The notes beneath the pieces were generated by a model. That model was given only the letters and a program-made list of their open reading frames with translations, did not search any database and was not told where the DNA came from. Of a DNA stretch of 64,000 bases, positions 16,473 through 24,562 are shown in pieces (within the stretch, counting starts at the first letter, position 1; the number at the start of each line of letters is the position of its first letter). Both the position numbers and the translations under genes were made by a program. Source of the DNA: an uncultured Roseburia sp. (GTDB lineage Bacteria; Bacillota; Clostridia; Lachnospirales; Lachnospiraceae); the NCBI GenBank assembly GCA_947642555.1, contig CANRSX010000003.1, forward strand, positions 62,001 to 126,000. Reading direction: 5' to 3'.

Positions 16473-17270
16473 ATGAAGAATAACCTGACAGAACTGGTAT
16501 TTATCTTAGACCGCAGCGGCTCTATGGCCGGGCTGGAGAGCGACACGATCGGAGGATTTAATTCGCTGATTGAAAAGCAGAAGAAGCAGGAGGGGGAGTG
16601 CTATGTCTCCACGATCCTGTTTGACAATGTGAGCGAGGTGCTGCACGACCGGGTGAAGCTGGATGAGATTCGTCCGATGACCGGGGAGGATTACACGGTC
16701 CGCGGATGTACGGCCCTTCTCGACGCAATCGGGGGCGCGATCCACCATATCGCGAATATCCACAAATACGCGCGCCCGGAGGATGTGCCGGAGCATACGA
16801 TGTTTGTCATTACGACGGACGGGATGGAGAATGCGAGCCACTGCTACGGCGTGGAGCGGGTGCGCGGCATGATCGAGCGGGAGAAAGAACAGTACGGCTG
16901 GGAATTCCTGTTTCTCGGCGCGAATATCGACGCGGTGCAGACAGCGGCGCAGTTCGGAATCGGCGCTGACCGGGCGGTGAATTATCACGCGGATCATGCA
17001 GGGACGAAGGTGATTTATGAGGCCGTGTCGGACGCGGTCTGTCAGATGCGCTGCAGGGCTCCCGTCGCCGCCAGCTGGGGGGAGCGGGTGACGGCGGACT
17101 TTAACAGCAGAAAGAAGAATGAGAAAAGCGACGGGCAGCTCACGGTTCCGGTTCGTTCCAGCCGTATCTGGGGAAGACGGCACGCACCAGAATCTGGGAA
17201 TGAAGGTAAGCGGTCAGGCCTGTTCCGATCAAAAGCAGCGGCCAGAACACGAAAACTCCAAGAGCTGTGA
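16473..17270 (+). CDS. VWA domain protein with aberrant 3' end
   Basis: 265 residues. A von Willebrand factor A domain fills residues 1-200 with a complete MIDAS metal site: DRSGSM (about 12-17), TALLDAIGG (Thr near 80), and TTDGMENAS (Asp near 114). The start ATG has GAGGAGG 6 nt upstream; a longer frame from 16458 is not needed. Homologous proteins, as I recall them, end soon after a SRKK-like tail. Here the frame continues about 45 more residues, all antisense to the 3' end of the convergent yesL-like gene (131-bp overlap), and they look random and basic. A TGA exists in another frame at 17128, so a small frameshift removing the native stop is likely. No signal peptide; probably cytoplasmic partner of the macro protein. 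Confidence 0.82.
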   Translation: MKNNLTELVFILDRSGSMAGLESDTIGGFNSLIEKQKKQEGECYVSTILFDNVSEVLHDRVKLDEIRPMTGEDYTVRGCTALLDAIGGAIHHIANIHKYARPEDVPEHTMFVITTDGMENASHCYGVERVRGMIEREKEQYGWEFLFLGANIDAVQTAAQFGIGADRAVNYHADHAGTKVIYEAVSDAVCQMRCRAPVAASWGERVTADFNSRKKNEKSDGQLTVPVRSSRIWGRRHAPESGNEGKRSGLFRSKAAARTRKLQEL

Positions 17271-17760
17271 CGCACAGGGTGATGACCAGCATGAAAAAGA
17301 CCCAGGAGATATTTTTCACGCCCACCATAAAGGCCATGGCGAACAGGTGTCTCCGGTCTGTGTCAAGCCTTGCCTCCAGCGGAAAAATAAGGGTCAGCAT
17401 CAGCAGATACAGCAGAGCGGGAAGGAGCAGGATCCAGAAGAAAACCTTCGCTTCCGGGGAACCGGCGCGGATCAGAACGGCATAATCCGCGCCGAGAATT
17501 CCTCCGACCGACAATAAAATCAGCCATACGGGAAGAGAGAAGGTAAAATTATCCCGGAATGCTTTCACATAAGCCATAACAATGGAATCGTCATGGTTTT
17601 CCGCCATTTTTAAGGTTACATAATACAGCGCGCTGGACGAGGCTCCGATTGTGACGACCGGAAGGCTGAACAGCGTCCAGAGCAGCGTAAGCAGAAACAG
17701 ATCCGCGATCCGTCCCATGAATTTCCACACCGGATTGTCATAGCGGAATAAATCTGACAT
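17140..17760 (-). CDS. yesL: YesL-like DUF624 membrane protein
   Basis: 206 residues with about five transmembrane helices. The family opening FRYDNPVWKFMGRIADLFLLTLLW and the SLPVVTIGASSSALYYVTLKM stretch identify DUF624/YesL. In Bacillus the gene accompanies rhamnogalacturonan or glycan ABC transporters and YesM/YesN kinases; the biochemical role is unknown. Last gene of the minus-strand glycan operon, 30 bp after the DUF2264 gene. Its C-terminus (YGWNEPEP) ends normally, so it is the convergent VWA gene that has run into it, not the reverse. Confidence 0.9.
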   Translation of the reverse strand: MSDLFRYDNPVWKFMGRIADLFLLTLLWTLFSLPVVTIGASSSALYYVTLKMAENHDDSIVMAYVKAFRDNFTFSLPVWLILLSVGGILGADYAVLIRAGSPEAKVFFWILLLPALLYLLMLTLIFPLEARLDTDRRHLFAMAFMVGVKNISWVFFMLVITLCVTALGVFVFWPLLLIGTGLTAYLHSQILVRAVFPRYGWNEPEP

Positions 17761-17790
17761 GAATGTTCTCCTTTCGTCGGTTACGTCTCA

Positions 17791-19560
17791 TCAGCCACGG
17801 ATCCGGTACTCTGCCGTGACAGCCGTGACCAGTTCGTTTTTTCCTTTATGAATCGTGTAGTGTACGGCCGGAATAAGCGTCGTGGCGTGCAGCAGGTTTG
17901 TGTTCGGGGCGGCCGTGATGATCTCGCCGGCGCCGCAGCCCTGGATGGATTTTACAAGGCAGCTGCTGCAGGTATTGGAGACCTGCGCGCTGTCCGCGGC
18001 GGTATGCAGGAGCAGGCTTTCCGGACGATCTGCCGCAGAAAAACCGCCGCCGGAGCCATCGCAGCTGTCGGGAGATCCGCCGCAGTCAACGGCAAAGCCG
18101 CAGTCTGCGGCTTCGCACTCCCGGTCGCTTGTGATGATATGCCTGCGCGTATGCCCGTGTTCCGTGGGCACGATGATGGTCTCCACCGTGATGCCCTCAT
18201 AAGGGCTCCAGGTGGAGATGACGGAGGAATCCGAGATCTGAAAATCCTCGCAGATTCTGCGCATGTAGACATATCCATTGATCAGGAAGGCAAGCATGCT
18301 GTCCGGCCCTGCTTCGGAGAGCGCAAAGGAGGATTTTGCCACCGAGAAGGCAAACCGCGTGTCATAGGCGAATTTTCCGTATTTTGCGGGCGATCCCCCG
18401 TGGCCGGCCGGGCTGAATACACCGGGAACGAATGCGGTGGTGTGATTCTGGTAACGCCGGATCAGCATATCCGCATGCGGCAGGGCGATCTGCTCCATCA
18501 GCGCCGGCATCGGTTCCGCATCCGCGCGCCAGAAGGGGTGATCGTCCGGGAGCATCAGAAACGCAAAGGTTTTCATCGCCCAGTATGCCGATCCGGGGCC
18601 GTTATAATTTTCAGCCATGATCAGGTTCGGATACCCGTAACCGATCGTTAAGATTTCATCCCGGTCAAAGACGGGCTTTGCGAGCCAGTCGCGCAGGTGC
18701 CGCACGATAAGGCCTTTCATCACACCCGCCGGAAATGCCTCTACGCCGGCCGCCAGGCAGATGCTAAAGAAGCTCACCTGGGCAAAGCGGTAGGTGAGGG
18801 AGCGGCCATAGGGAAGCGCGGCGCCCCCTTCATCGAACCAGTAGATAAAGTCTTTTGCAAATGCCGCGGCGCGTTCTCGGTAAACCCGGCATCGTTTCGG
18901 GTCTTCGTCTTCCATGATCATCGCATAGAACAGCGTGTAAAAGTGAATGGCAAAGGACACATAATAGTCCTTCTGCCCGGAATCGCCGTCCTGATACCAG
19001 CCGTCCCCCAGATAGAAGGTGTCGGCGTCGTTTAAATACCGTTCTAGCATATCAGCGTCATTGCGCCTGCCGCGTGCCTTTAAGGCGAGATTGACCATCA
19101 CGGCAAACAATACCCAGTTGCAGACCGGGAGCGGGTGTTCGTTGATCCCGTAGAGCCAGTCCGCGAGGTGATCCCGCTGCACCTCGGTCAGCGGATCCCA
19201 CAGTGTTTCCGGCGCCAGGATCAGGCCGTAGGAGATGGCGGCCATTTCCACAAAGCGCTGGTCAAACGGGTGAAAGCCGCCCCAGTACTCTGCGCATTCT
19301 GGATCAGTGCCGGCGATCAGGCCCTGTCTGCAGATCTCCTCAAACTGAGGAGCGCTCCCGCCGCCTGCCCAGAAGGGGACGAGCCCCCAGAGCGGGCGGG
19401 AGAAGGCCTCCAGCAAAATGGCGCGTCTGTCGTAGTTTGTTGCGGTGACGCCGAGATCAATCCCGGCTTTTTCTGTTGTGTAATAAGGGAGCAGGGGAGA
19501 GAGGAGATCCAGGAGAAGTCTCTGAAAATCCTCTTTGCTGCTCAGTCTGTCTGTGTTCAT
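17791..19560 (-). CDS. DUF2264 domain protein (putative glycan-degrading enzyme)
   Basis: 589 residues, soluble, no signal peptide. The N-terminal half has the DUF2264 signature: LLLEAFSRPLWGLVPF-like, here AILLEAFSRPLWGLVPFWAGG, with EYWGGFHPFDQRFVEMAAI and YYVSFAIHFYTLFYAM. It probably folds as an (alpha/alpha) toroid, with a C-terminal beta domain that includes a Gly/Ser/Asp-rich loop near residue 515. The catalytic mechanism of the family is not established to my knowledge. The start ATG at 19560 was chosen over one at 19602 because AGGGAC precedes it. Lies between GH88 and yesL in a uronate-oligosaccharide operon, so a role in trimming imported glycans is an inference. Confidence 0.85.
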   Translation of the reverse strand: MNTDRLSSKEDFQRLLLDLLSPLLPYYTTEKAGIDLGVTATNYDRRAILLEAFSRPLWGLVPFWAGGGSAPQFEEICRQGLIAGTDPECAEYWGGFHPFDQRFVEMAAISYGLILAPETLWDPLTEVQRDHLADWLYGINEHPLPVCNWVLFAVMVNLALKARGRRNDADMLERYLNDADTFYLGDGWYQDGDSGQKDYYVSFAIHFYTLFYAMIMEDEDPKRCRVYRERAAAFAKDFIYWFDEGGAALPYGRSLTYRFAQVSFFSICLAAGVEAFPAGVMKGLIVRHLRDWLAKPVFDRDEILTIGYGYPNLIMAENYNGPGSAYWAMKTFAFLMLPDDHPFWRADAEPMPALMEQIALPHADMLIRRYQNHTTAFVPGVFSPAGHGGSPAKYGKFAYDTRFAFSVAKSSFALSEAGPDSMLAFLINGYVYMRRICEDFQISDSSVISTWSPYEGITVETIIVPTEHGHTRRHIITSDRECEAADCGFAVDCGGSPDSCDGSGGGFSAADRPESLLLHTAADSAQVSNTCSSCLVKSIQGCGAGEIITAAPNTNLLHATTLIPAVHYTIHKGKNELVTAVTAEYRIRG

Positions 19561-19611
19561 GATGTCCCTCGATTCTGTGTTCCGAAATCCCGGTACGCGC
19601 ATATCATGTCG

Positions 19612-20793
19612 CTACCAGTAGGGATTCCAGTCTTTCTGGAGCCTTGTTAAGGCTTCCATATAAAAATAATCTCCCCATGAATTGCACTCGTCCACGCCGT
19701 AGTGATTGCAGGTGTTGTAGGGCGAATGGTTGGAGTAAGTGCTGTGCAGCACCAGGCCGTTTGAGACCGCGGGATCCGTCACAGCGTAATGGTCCAGAAG
19801 AGACTTTACCAGCTGCATGGCATACGTCCGCCATACGGCTGCATCGTCCGGCTCCATAAAACGGATCATCTCTAACATGCCGCATGCCGCGATGGAGGCG
19901 GAGGACGAATCTCTCGGCTGGTCATCCCCGTCCGTGAACGTGAGATCCCAGTAGGGAATCATGTCCGCAGGCAGGTGCCGGAGAAAATATTCGCTTACGT
20001 GACAAAACAGGTCGATGTATTCCGGCTGTTTCGTGTAGCGGTACGCGAGGGCGCAGCCGTAAATGCCCCAGGCCTGCCCCCTGGCCCAGGCGGAACCGTC
20101 GCGGTAGCCCTGGCAGGTTGCACCGTGATCCGGCGCGCCTGTCTTCCTGTCAAAGAAAAATGTGTGCCAGGTGGAATAATCCTCGCGGATCACGTTGCGG
20201 ATCGCCGTGTGGATATGTTTTTCCGCAATATCGCGATAGCGCAGGTCGCCGGTCTCATCCGAAGCCCAGTAGAGCAGGGGGAGATTTAAGAGGCAGTCAA
20301 TGATCAGCCGGTAGTTTTCCGGCGCGTCCATCGCCCCCCATGCCTGGATAAATTCCCCGACGGGATGATAGCGCGTGATCAGCTGATCCGCCGCCTTTAT
20401 CGCGGCCTCACGACCCTTTTGATTTCCCGTCAGCTTATAGGCCGCGACACAGGAAGGGGTGTAGAGGAAGCCCATATCGTGGTGGTCGACCTCGATTTTG
20501 CGCACAATGCGGTCAAGAAAGCTTTCCACCTGGATCTCCCCGGCTTTTTTTAGCAATGCGGCGGAAGGATCCCCTGCCGCCGTCATATATTCATAGGAAA
20601 GCCAGATTTCCCCGGTCCAGAAGCCGGTGGTCCAGTCAGTATTTTCAATCGGTTGATAAAAGCTGTGTTCGCTGTATGCCTTTTGGAATTGATACGTAAA
20701 TTCCGGCAGATTGCGGACGACCTGCTCTGCGCAAAAGCGCAGGGCAGCGTCTGTTTCAGCGCCGGTGATGACCGGCATTGTCTCAAAAAGCAT
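19612..20793 (-). CDS. Glycoside hydrolase family 88 (unsaturated glucuronyl hydrolase)
   Basis: 393 residues, cytoplasmic. GH88 enzymes remove the 4,5-unsaturated uronic acid left at the non-reducing end by polysaccharide lyases, through hydration of the double bond. The family landmarks are present: HHDMGFLYTP (first catalytic Asp, about residue 105), IIDCLLNLPLLYWASDETGD (second catalytic Asp, about 165), HTFFFDRKTG, QGYRDGSAWARGQAWGIYG (about 235-255), and a C-terminal SNHSPYNTCNHYGVDECNSWGDYFYMEAL. GGAG precedes the ATG. Between the permease genes and the DUF2264 gene; works logically with the lyase at 27988. GH105 is the main alternative, but the WARGQAW context favours GH88. Confidence 0.92.
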   Translation of the reverse strand: MLFETMPVITGAETDAALRFCAEQVVRNLPEFTYQFQKAYSEHSFYQPIENTDWTTGFWTGEIWLSYEYMTAAGDPSAALLKKAGEIQVESFLDRIVRKIEVDHHDMGFLYTPSCVAAYKLTGNQKGREAAIKAADQLITRYHPVGEFIQAWGAMDAPENYRLIIDCLLNLPLLYWASDETGDLRYRDIAEKHIHTAIRNVIREDYSTWHTFFFDRKTGAPDHGATCQGYRDGSAWARGQAWGIYGCALAYRYTKQPEYIDLFCHVSEYFLRHLPADMIPYWDLTFTDGDDQPRDSSSASIAACGMLEMIRFMEPDDAAVWRTYAMQLVKSLLDHYAVTDPAVSNGLVLHSTYSNHSPYNTCNHYGVDECNSWGDYFYMEALTRLQKDWNPYW

Positions 20794-20812
20794 GTCTTTT
20801 CTCCTTCTCTGG

Positions 20813-21679
20813 TTATCCTTTCAGCCCGGTGGAAGCGACGCCCTCCACGAAGTATTTCTGCAGGCAGAGGAACACGATGATGACCGGGATCAGGGACAGG
20901 ACGGAACCCGCCATGATCAGGCCGTATTCCGAGGAGTACTGTCCGATGAACATCTTTAAGCCGAGCTGGATGGTCTTCTTTGACTCGGATTTTAAATAGA
21001 TGAGCGGTCCGAGATAATCATTCCAGGTGCTGACAAAGGTGAAGATCGTCAGTGTGGAGAGCGCCGGTTTTGAGAGCGGCAGCATGATCTTCGCGTAAAT
21101 CTTATACTCGCTCATGCCGTCGATCCTGGCAGCCTCGCACAGCTCCCCGGGGATTCCCTCATAAAACTGCTTCATCAGGAAAACGCCGAAGGCGGAGAAG
21201 GCCTGTAAGCAGATCATGGCGAGCAGCTTGTCGTTTAAGCCCATCTGGCGCATCATGATGAACTGAGGCACCATGTATACCTGCCATGGCATCGCGATCG
21301 TTGCGATGTAGGCGAGGAAAAGCGCGTTTTTGTGTTTGAATTCAAGCTTCGCGAAGGAATAGGCGGCAAAGCTTGAGGTCAGCAGCTGAAGAAAAGTGAC
21401 TACAATCGTAAGGAATACGGTGTTTTCCACAAATTTCAGCAGAGGGATTTTGGTCCAGATCTTGATGTAATTATCCCACTTCGGGATTTCCGGGATCCAG
21501 ACAAAGGGGTTCATCTGAAAGACCTCGCGGTCCGATTTGATGGAAGCCGAGAGCATCCACAAAAACGGAACGATCATGCAGGCCGTGATGAGGAGCAGAA
21601 TGGCGTAGATCCCGACTTTTCCGAGAATCGCGGCTCTTTTTTTGGAACGGAATTTTTTACTTTTTGCTGTCTGATTCAT
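20813..21679 (-). CDS. Carbohydrate ABC transporter permease (MalG/YesQ-like)
   Basis: 288 residues with six transmembrane helices. The EAA loop reads CEAARIDGMSEYKIYAKIMLPLSKPALST at about residues 180-208. MalG-type C-terminus ending in FVEGVASTGLKG. AGGAGG lies 7 nt before the ATG. Spaced 12 bp from the partner permease upstream and 19 bp from the GH88 gene downstream, so within one operon. The substrate is inferred from GH88 and the lyase to be an acidic oligosaccharide. Confidence 0.94.
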   Translation of the reverse strand: MNQTAKSKKFRSKKRAAILGKVGIYAILLLITACMIVPFLWMLSASIKSDREVFQMNPFVWIPEIPKWDNYIKIWTKIPLLKFVENTVFLTIVVTFLQLLTSSFAAYSFAKLEFKHKNALFLAYIATIAMPWQVYMVPQFIMMRQMGLNDKLLAMICLQAFSAFGVFLMKQFYEGIPGELCEAARIDGMSEYKIYAKIMLPLSKPALSTLTIFTFVSTWNDYLGPLIYLKSESKKTIQLGLKMFIGQYSSEYGLIMAGSVLSLIPVIIVFLCLQKYFVEGVASTGLKG

Positions 21680-21691
21680 GTCGCGGCCTCC

Positions 21692-22741
21692 TTATTCGCT
21701 TATTTTTTTCTCATAACGGAACTGGATCAGCGTGATCACGAGAACCATCAGGAACAGTACCATGGCGATTGCGCTCGAGTAGCCCAGATCCCAGTAGTTG
21801 AATGCGTTCTGGTAAATGTAGTAGACAAGCACCGTCGCGGAGGTGGAGAGCTTGCCGTCGCCGCCGCCCGCTAACATCACGGCGATATCATATACCTTAA
21901 AGCAGTTGATGGTCAGCATGACGACGACAAAAAATGTCGTGGAGCGCAGCTGAGGCCAGGTGATATATAAAAATTTCTGCCAGGTGTTCGCGCCGTCTAA
22001 GCTCCCGGCTTCATAGAGCTCTCCCGAGATGCCCTGAAGTCCGGCGAGATAGATTACCATGTAGTAGCCCATGTATTTCCATACGCTGAACAGGATTAAG
22101 GTCAGCAGTACAAGGCCGCCGCTGAACCACTGGGGCAGATTCTTCTGGTCAACGCCGAATACGGTTAAGAGCAGATAGTTCACCGGGCCCTTCGAGGGGT
22201 GGAAGATCATGCTCCACACGGCGGTGATGGCGACTAAGGACGCCACGTACGGGAAGAATGCCACGGTCCGGAAGAATCCCTTCGCGCGGATCTTCTGATT
22301 GAGCACGATGGCGAGTGCTAAGGACGCAATCATCGTTAAGGGAACCGTCCCGACCACATAGATCAGCGTGTTTTTCAGGGCGGCGACAAAAAAGGTATCC
22401 TGCGGCAGGCGCGCAAAATTGGATAACCCCGCAAAGGAGGGCGCATTGCTTCCGTCCCAGTTCATAAAAGCGAGGACAAACGCGAACAGGATCGGAATCA
22501 GTGTAAATACGGCGAATCCGATGAAGTTCGGCGCGATAAAGGAATAGGCCACCAGATCGCGTTTTGCCTCCCTGCTGATCCGGCGGTTATTCTTGATGGA
22601 ATTTGCCTGACTCTGAATGCGTTCCCGCTTTGCGATCAGCTGTTTCTTTTTTTCGATATCATCCTCCGCCCGGATTTTCCCCATCAGCGCTGCGGCTTCT
22701 GTCTCAAGCTTCTGCAGCCGTGCGGCTTTTTTTTCATCCAT
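21692..22741 (-). CDS. Carbohydrate ABC transporter permease (MalF/YesP-like)
   Basis: 349 residues. The first about 75 residues are a highly charged, helical cytoplasmic extension (Lys/Glu-rich, ending in RRISREAKRDLVAYSFIAP) ahead of the six-helix permease core. That extension is longer than in most MalF-like permeases of Gram-positives. The EAA loop is YEAGSLDGANTWQKFLYITWPQL, about residues 240-265. The ATG at 22741 has GAGGAG 4-5 nt upstream. Pairs with the MalG-like permease 12 bp downstream; a 148-bp gap with strong hairpins separates it from the binding-protein gene. Confidence 0.93.
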   Translation of the reverse strand: MDEKKAARLQKLETEAAALMGKIRAEDDIEKKKQLIAKRERIQSQANSIKNNRRISREAKRDLVAYSFIAPNFIGFAVFTLIPILFAFVLAFMNWDGSNAPSFAGLSNFARLPQDTFFVAALKNTLIYVVGTVPLTMIASLALAIVLNQKIRAKGFFRTVAFFPYVASLVAITAVWSMIFHPSKGPVNYLLLTVFGVDQKNLPQWFSGGLVLLTLILFSVWKYMGYYMVIYLAGLQGISGELYEAGSLDGANTWQKFLYITWPQLRSTTFFVVVMLTINCFKVYDIAVMLAGGGDGKLSTSATVLVYYIYQNAFNYWDLGYSSAIAMVLFLMVLVITLIQFRYEKKISE

Positions 22742-22800
22742 ACTTCTCCTCATTTCCGCTGCGGGGAACCTTAGCCCCTGCGCAGCTGTTGTTCATATGA

Positions 22801-22828
22801 CGGCGTCGCGGCTGTCATGCGGACGCCG
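22801..22828 (-). other. Intercistronic hairpin between binding protein and permeases
   Basis: A perfect 7-bp stem, CGGCGTC with GACGCCG (22801-22807 and 22822-22828), lies in the 148-bp spacer, with a second bulged GC-rich stem near 22756-22785. No T-run follows. Such structures commonly protect the binding-protein mRNA and reduce permease expression; that role is an inference. Confidence 0.5.
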
Positions 22829-22889
22829 GATGTTCAGACAGTTCGGGGCCGGCGATGAATCAGCCAGCCCCTGTGGTAGTAAGAGTGAT

Positions 22890-24287
22890 TTACTGTGCCA
22901 TGATTTTTCCGACTTCCTCATTCATGGAAGCGATTCCTTCGTCAATCGAAACCTCGCGGTTCATGATCGATTTGTGGTAGGTATCAAGGATATCGTTGAT
23001 CGCGGATACGTTCTCTGCGTACGGAACCTCCAGGTACAGGTTGGATACGCTTAACGCTTCTTTGCTCGCCTCGTCAGACGGGAAGCCCTCGAGACCTGCG
23101 ATAATGCCGGATACTTCATCGTTCATCAGCGCCGGGAAGTTTCCGGTCTCAGCCATTACCTTTGCGCCCTCCGCGCCGGATACCCATGCGACGAAGTCAA
23201 ACGCAGCATCTTTATTCTCGGATACGCTTGTCACTGCAAGGCCGGTAATCGTGCCTAAGGTGGAACCCGGCTCCACGCCTTCCGCGTGCGGATATTTTAC
23301 GATTCCCCAGTTGCCGCACAGAGAGGAGTCATACTCGCCGCTCTGTAAGCTTGAGATCAGGGTCGAGATATACCAGGAACCCATGTTTAACATCGCGACG
23401 TCACCGCCGGAGAATGCTGCCGAGTAATGTAAGCCCTCTGCGCTTAAATCCGCATAATTTCTGCAGATCGTATCATCCTCCTGGGAGAGAACCATCTCAT
23501 AGTACGGCTTGAAGAAATCATATTCGCCGTCTAAGATCGAGTGCTGCCCGTCGAGTACGCCGAATAACTGAACCGCGCTTCTCCAGGTGTGGTAGTGTGT
23601 ACCGTAGACCTGTGAGCCGAAGGTCGGATCCGCGACCTGTCTTGCCAGTGCGTCGTATTCCTCGAAGGTCATGTCGTTTGTCGGATAGTCGACGCCTGCC
23701 GCATCGAAGATATCCTTATTATAGAAGATGACCCAAAAGTCGTTCCGGAACGGGAGCTCGTAGAGGCTGCCGTCCACGGTTACCTGCTTATCCACGCCGC
23801 CGTACTGGCTTAAGTCAATGCCTGCGTCGGCGATGTAGGTGTCAAGCGGCTCTAAGGTGTTTTTGGAAACCAGCGTCGCATAACCGGGTACATCCTTGAT
23901 GGTGACGACGTCGAAATCGGAGCCGCTGCCGGAGAGCTCGGTTGCGAGTACGGTCTGATAATCCGCGGAGCCGAGATCGGTCATCTCGATGGTCACGCCA
24001 TCATGCGATGCCTCGTACGCTTCCTTTAAGGCGTTCCAGTACGGGGTGGTGTCCTTATCCCAGATCGCCCATTTTAAGGTGACTGCCTCGCCGCCTGCGC
24101 TCTCTGCGCCGGCATCCGCGTCATCACCGGCGTCATCCGGCGTGTCTGCCTGTGTGGTGTCGGCCGGTGCCGGGGTGTCTGTCCCCGCGTCTGCGTTTCC
24201 GGAATCCTGCGGCTTTGAACCGCAGCCTGCGAGTACAGTAGCCAGCATGGCGCCGGTTAAGAGTACGCTTACCATTTTTCTTCTCAT
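22890..24287 (-). CDS. Sugar ABC transporter solute-binding lipoprotein (YesO-like)
   Basis: 465 residues. Lipoprotein signal peptide with lipobox LAGC (Cys22), then an Ala/Asp/Thr-rich linker to about residue 70, then a family-1 extracellular solute-binding domain. Features include VTLKWAIWDKDTTPYWNALKEAYEASH, the KDVPGYATL region and a long C-terminal lobe. Captures an oligosaccharide outside the cell for the two permeases; the ATPase (usually a shared MsmX-type) is not encoded nearby. AGGAGG precedes the ATG. First gene of the operon, divergent from the YesM-like kinase gene, with a palindrome at its predicted transcription start. Confidence 0.93.
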   Translation of the reverse strand: MRRKMVSVLLTGAMLATVLAGCGSKPQDSGNADAGTDTPAPADTTQADTPDDAGDDADAGAESAGGEAVTLKWAIWDKDTTPYWNALKEAYEASHDGVTIEMTDLGSADYQTVLATELSGSGSDFDVVTIKDVPGYATLVSKNTLEPLDTYIADAGIDLSQYGGVDKQVTVDGSLYELPFRNDFWVIFYNKDIFDAAGVDYPTNDMTFEEYDALARQVADPTFGSQVYGTHYHTWRSAVQLFGVLDGQHSILDGEYDFFKPYYEMVLSQEDDTICRNYADLSAEGLHYSAAFSGGDVAMLNMGSWYISTLISSLQSGEYDSSLCGNWGIVKYPHAEGVEPGSTLGTITGLAVTSVSENKDAAFDFVAWVSGAEGAKVMAETGNFPALMNDEVSGIIAGLEGFPSDEASKEALSVSNLYLEVPYAENVSAINDILDTYHKSIMNREVSIDEGIASMNEEVGKIMAQ

Positions 24288-24336
24288 GTGAGTTTTCCTC
24301 CCTTATTCTTCGTTTTGTTTCCCCTGTGGGTTAACT

Positions 24337-24374
24337 TGTGATCACAGTATAACGGGTTCATTCCCTGTTTTACA
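24337..24374 (-). promoter_or_regulatory. Promoter and TGTGATCACA palindrome ahead of the binding-protein operon
   Basis: On the minus strand a -10 TATACT (24346-24351) with a weak -35 TGTAAA (24369-24374, 17-bp spacer) is immediately followed by the perfect 10-bp palindrome TGTGATCACA (24337-24346). The palindrome would overlap the transcription start and suits an operator. The likely regulators, the AraC-type response regulator next door or another factor, are not resolvable from sequence. Confidence 0.45.
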
Positions 24375-24562
24375 TAGAATAAATCTCAATTTTATTCACA
24401 ATTATTTTACAATTCTTTCCTGTGGTTTGAAAAGATGTAAAATTTTTGTCAAACATGCACTTTTTATCCGGAATCATGTTTTTGCCGGTTTTTACTTCCC
24501 TAAAAAGAATTTACTGTGCTAAAATACATACGGCGGAAGGAATGCAGCCAGAGGAGGCGCTG

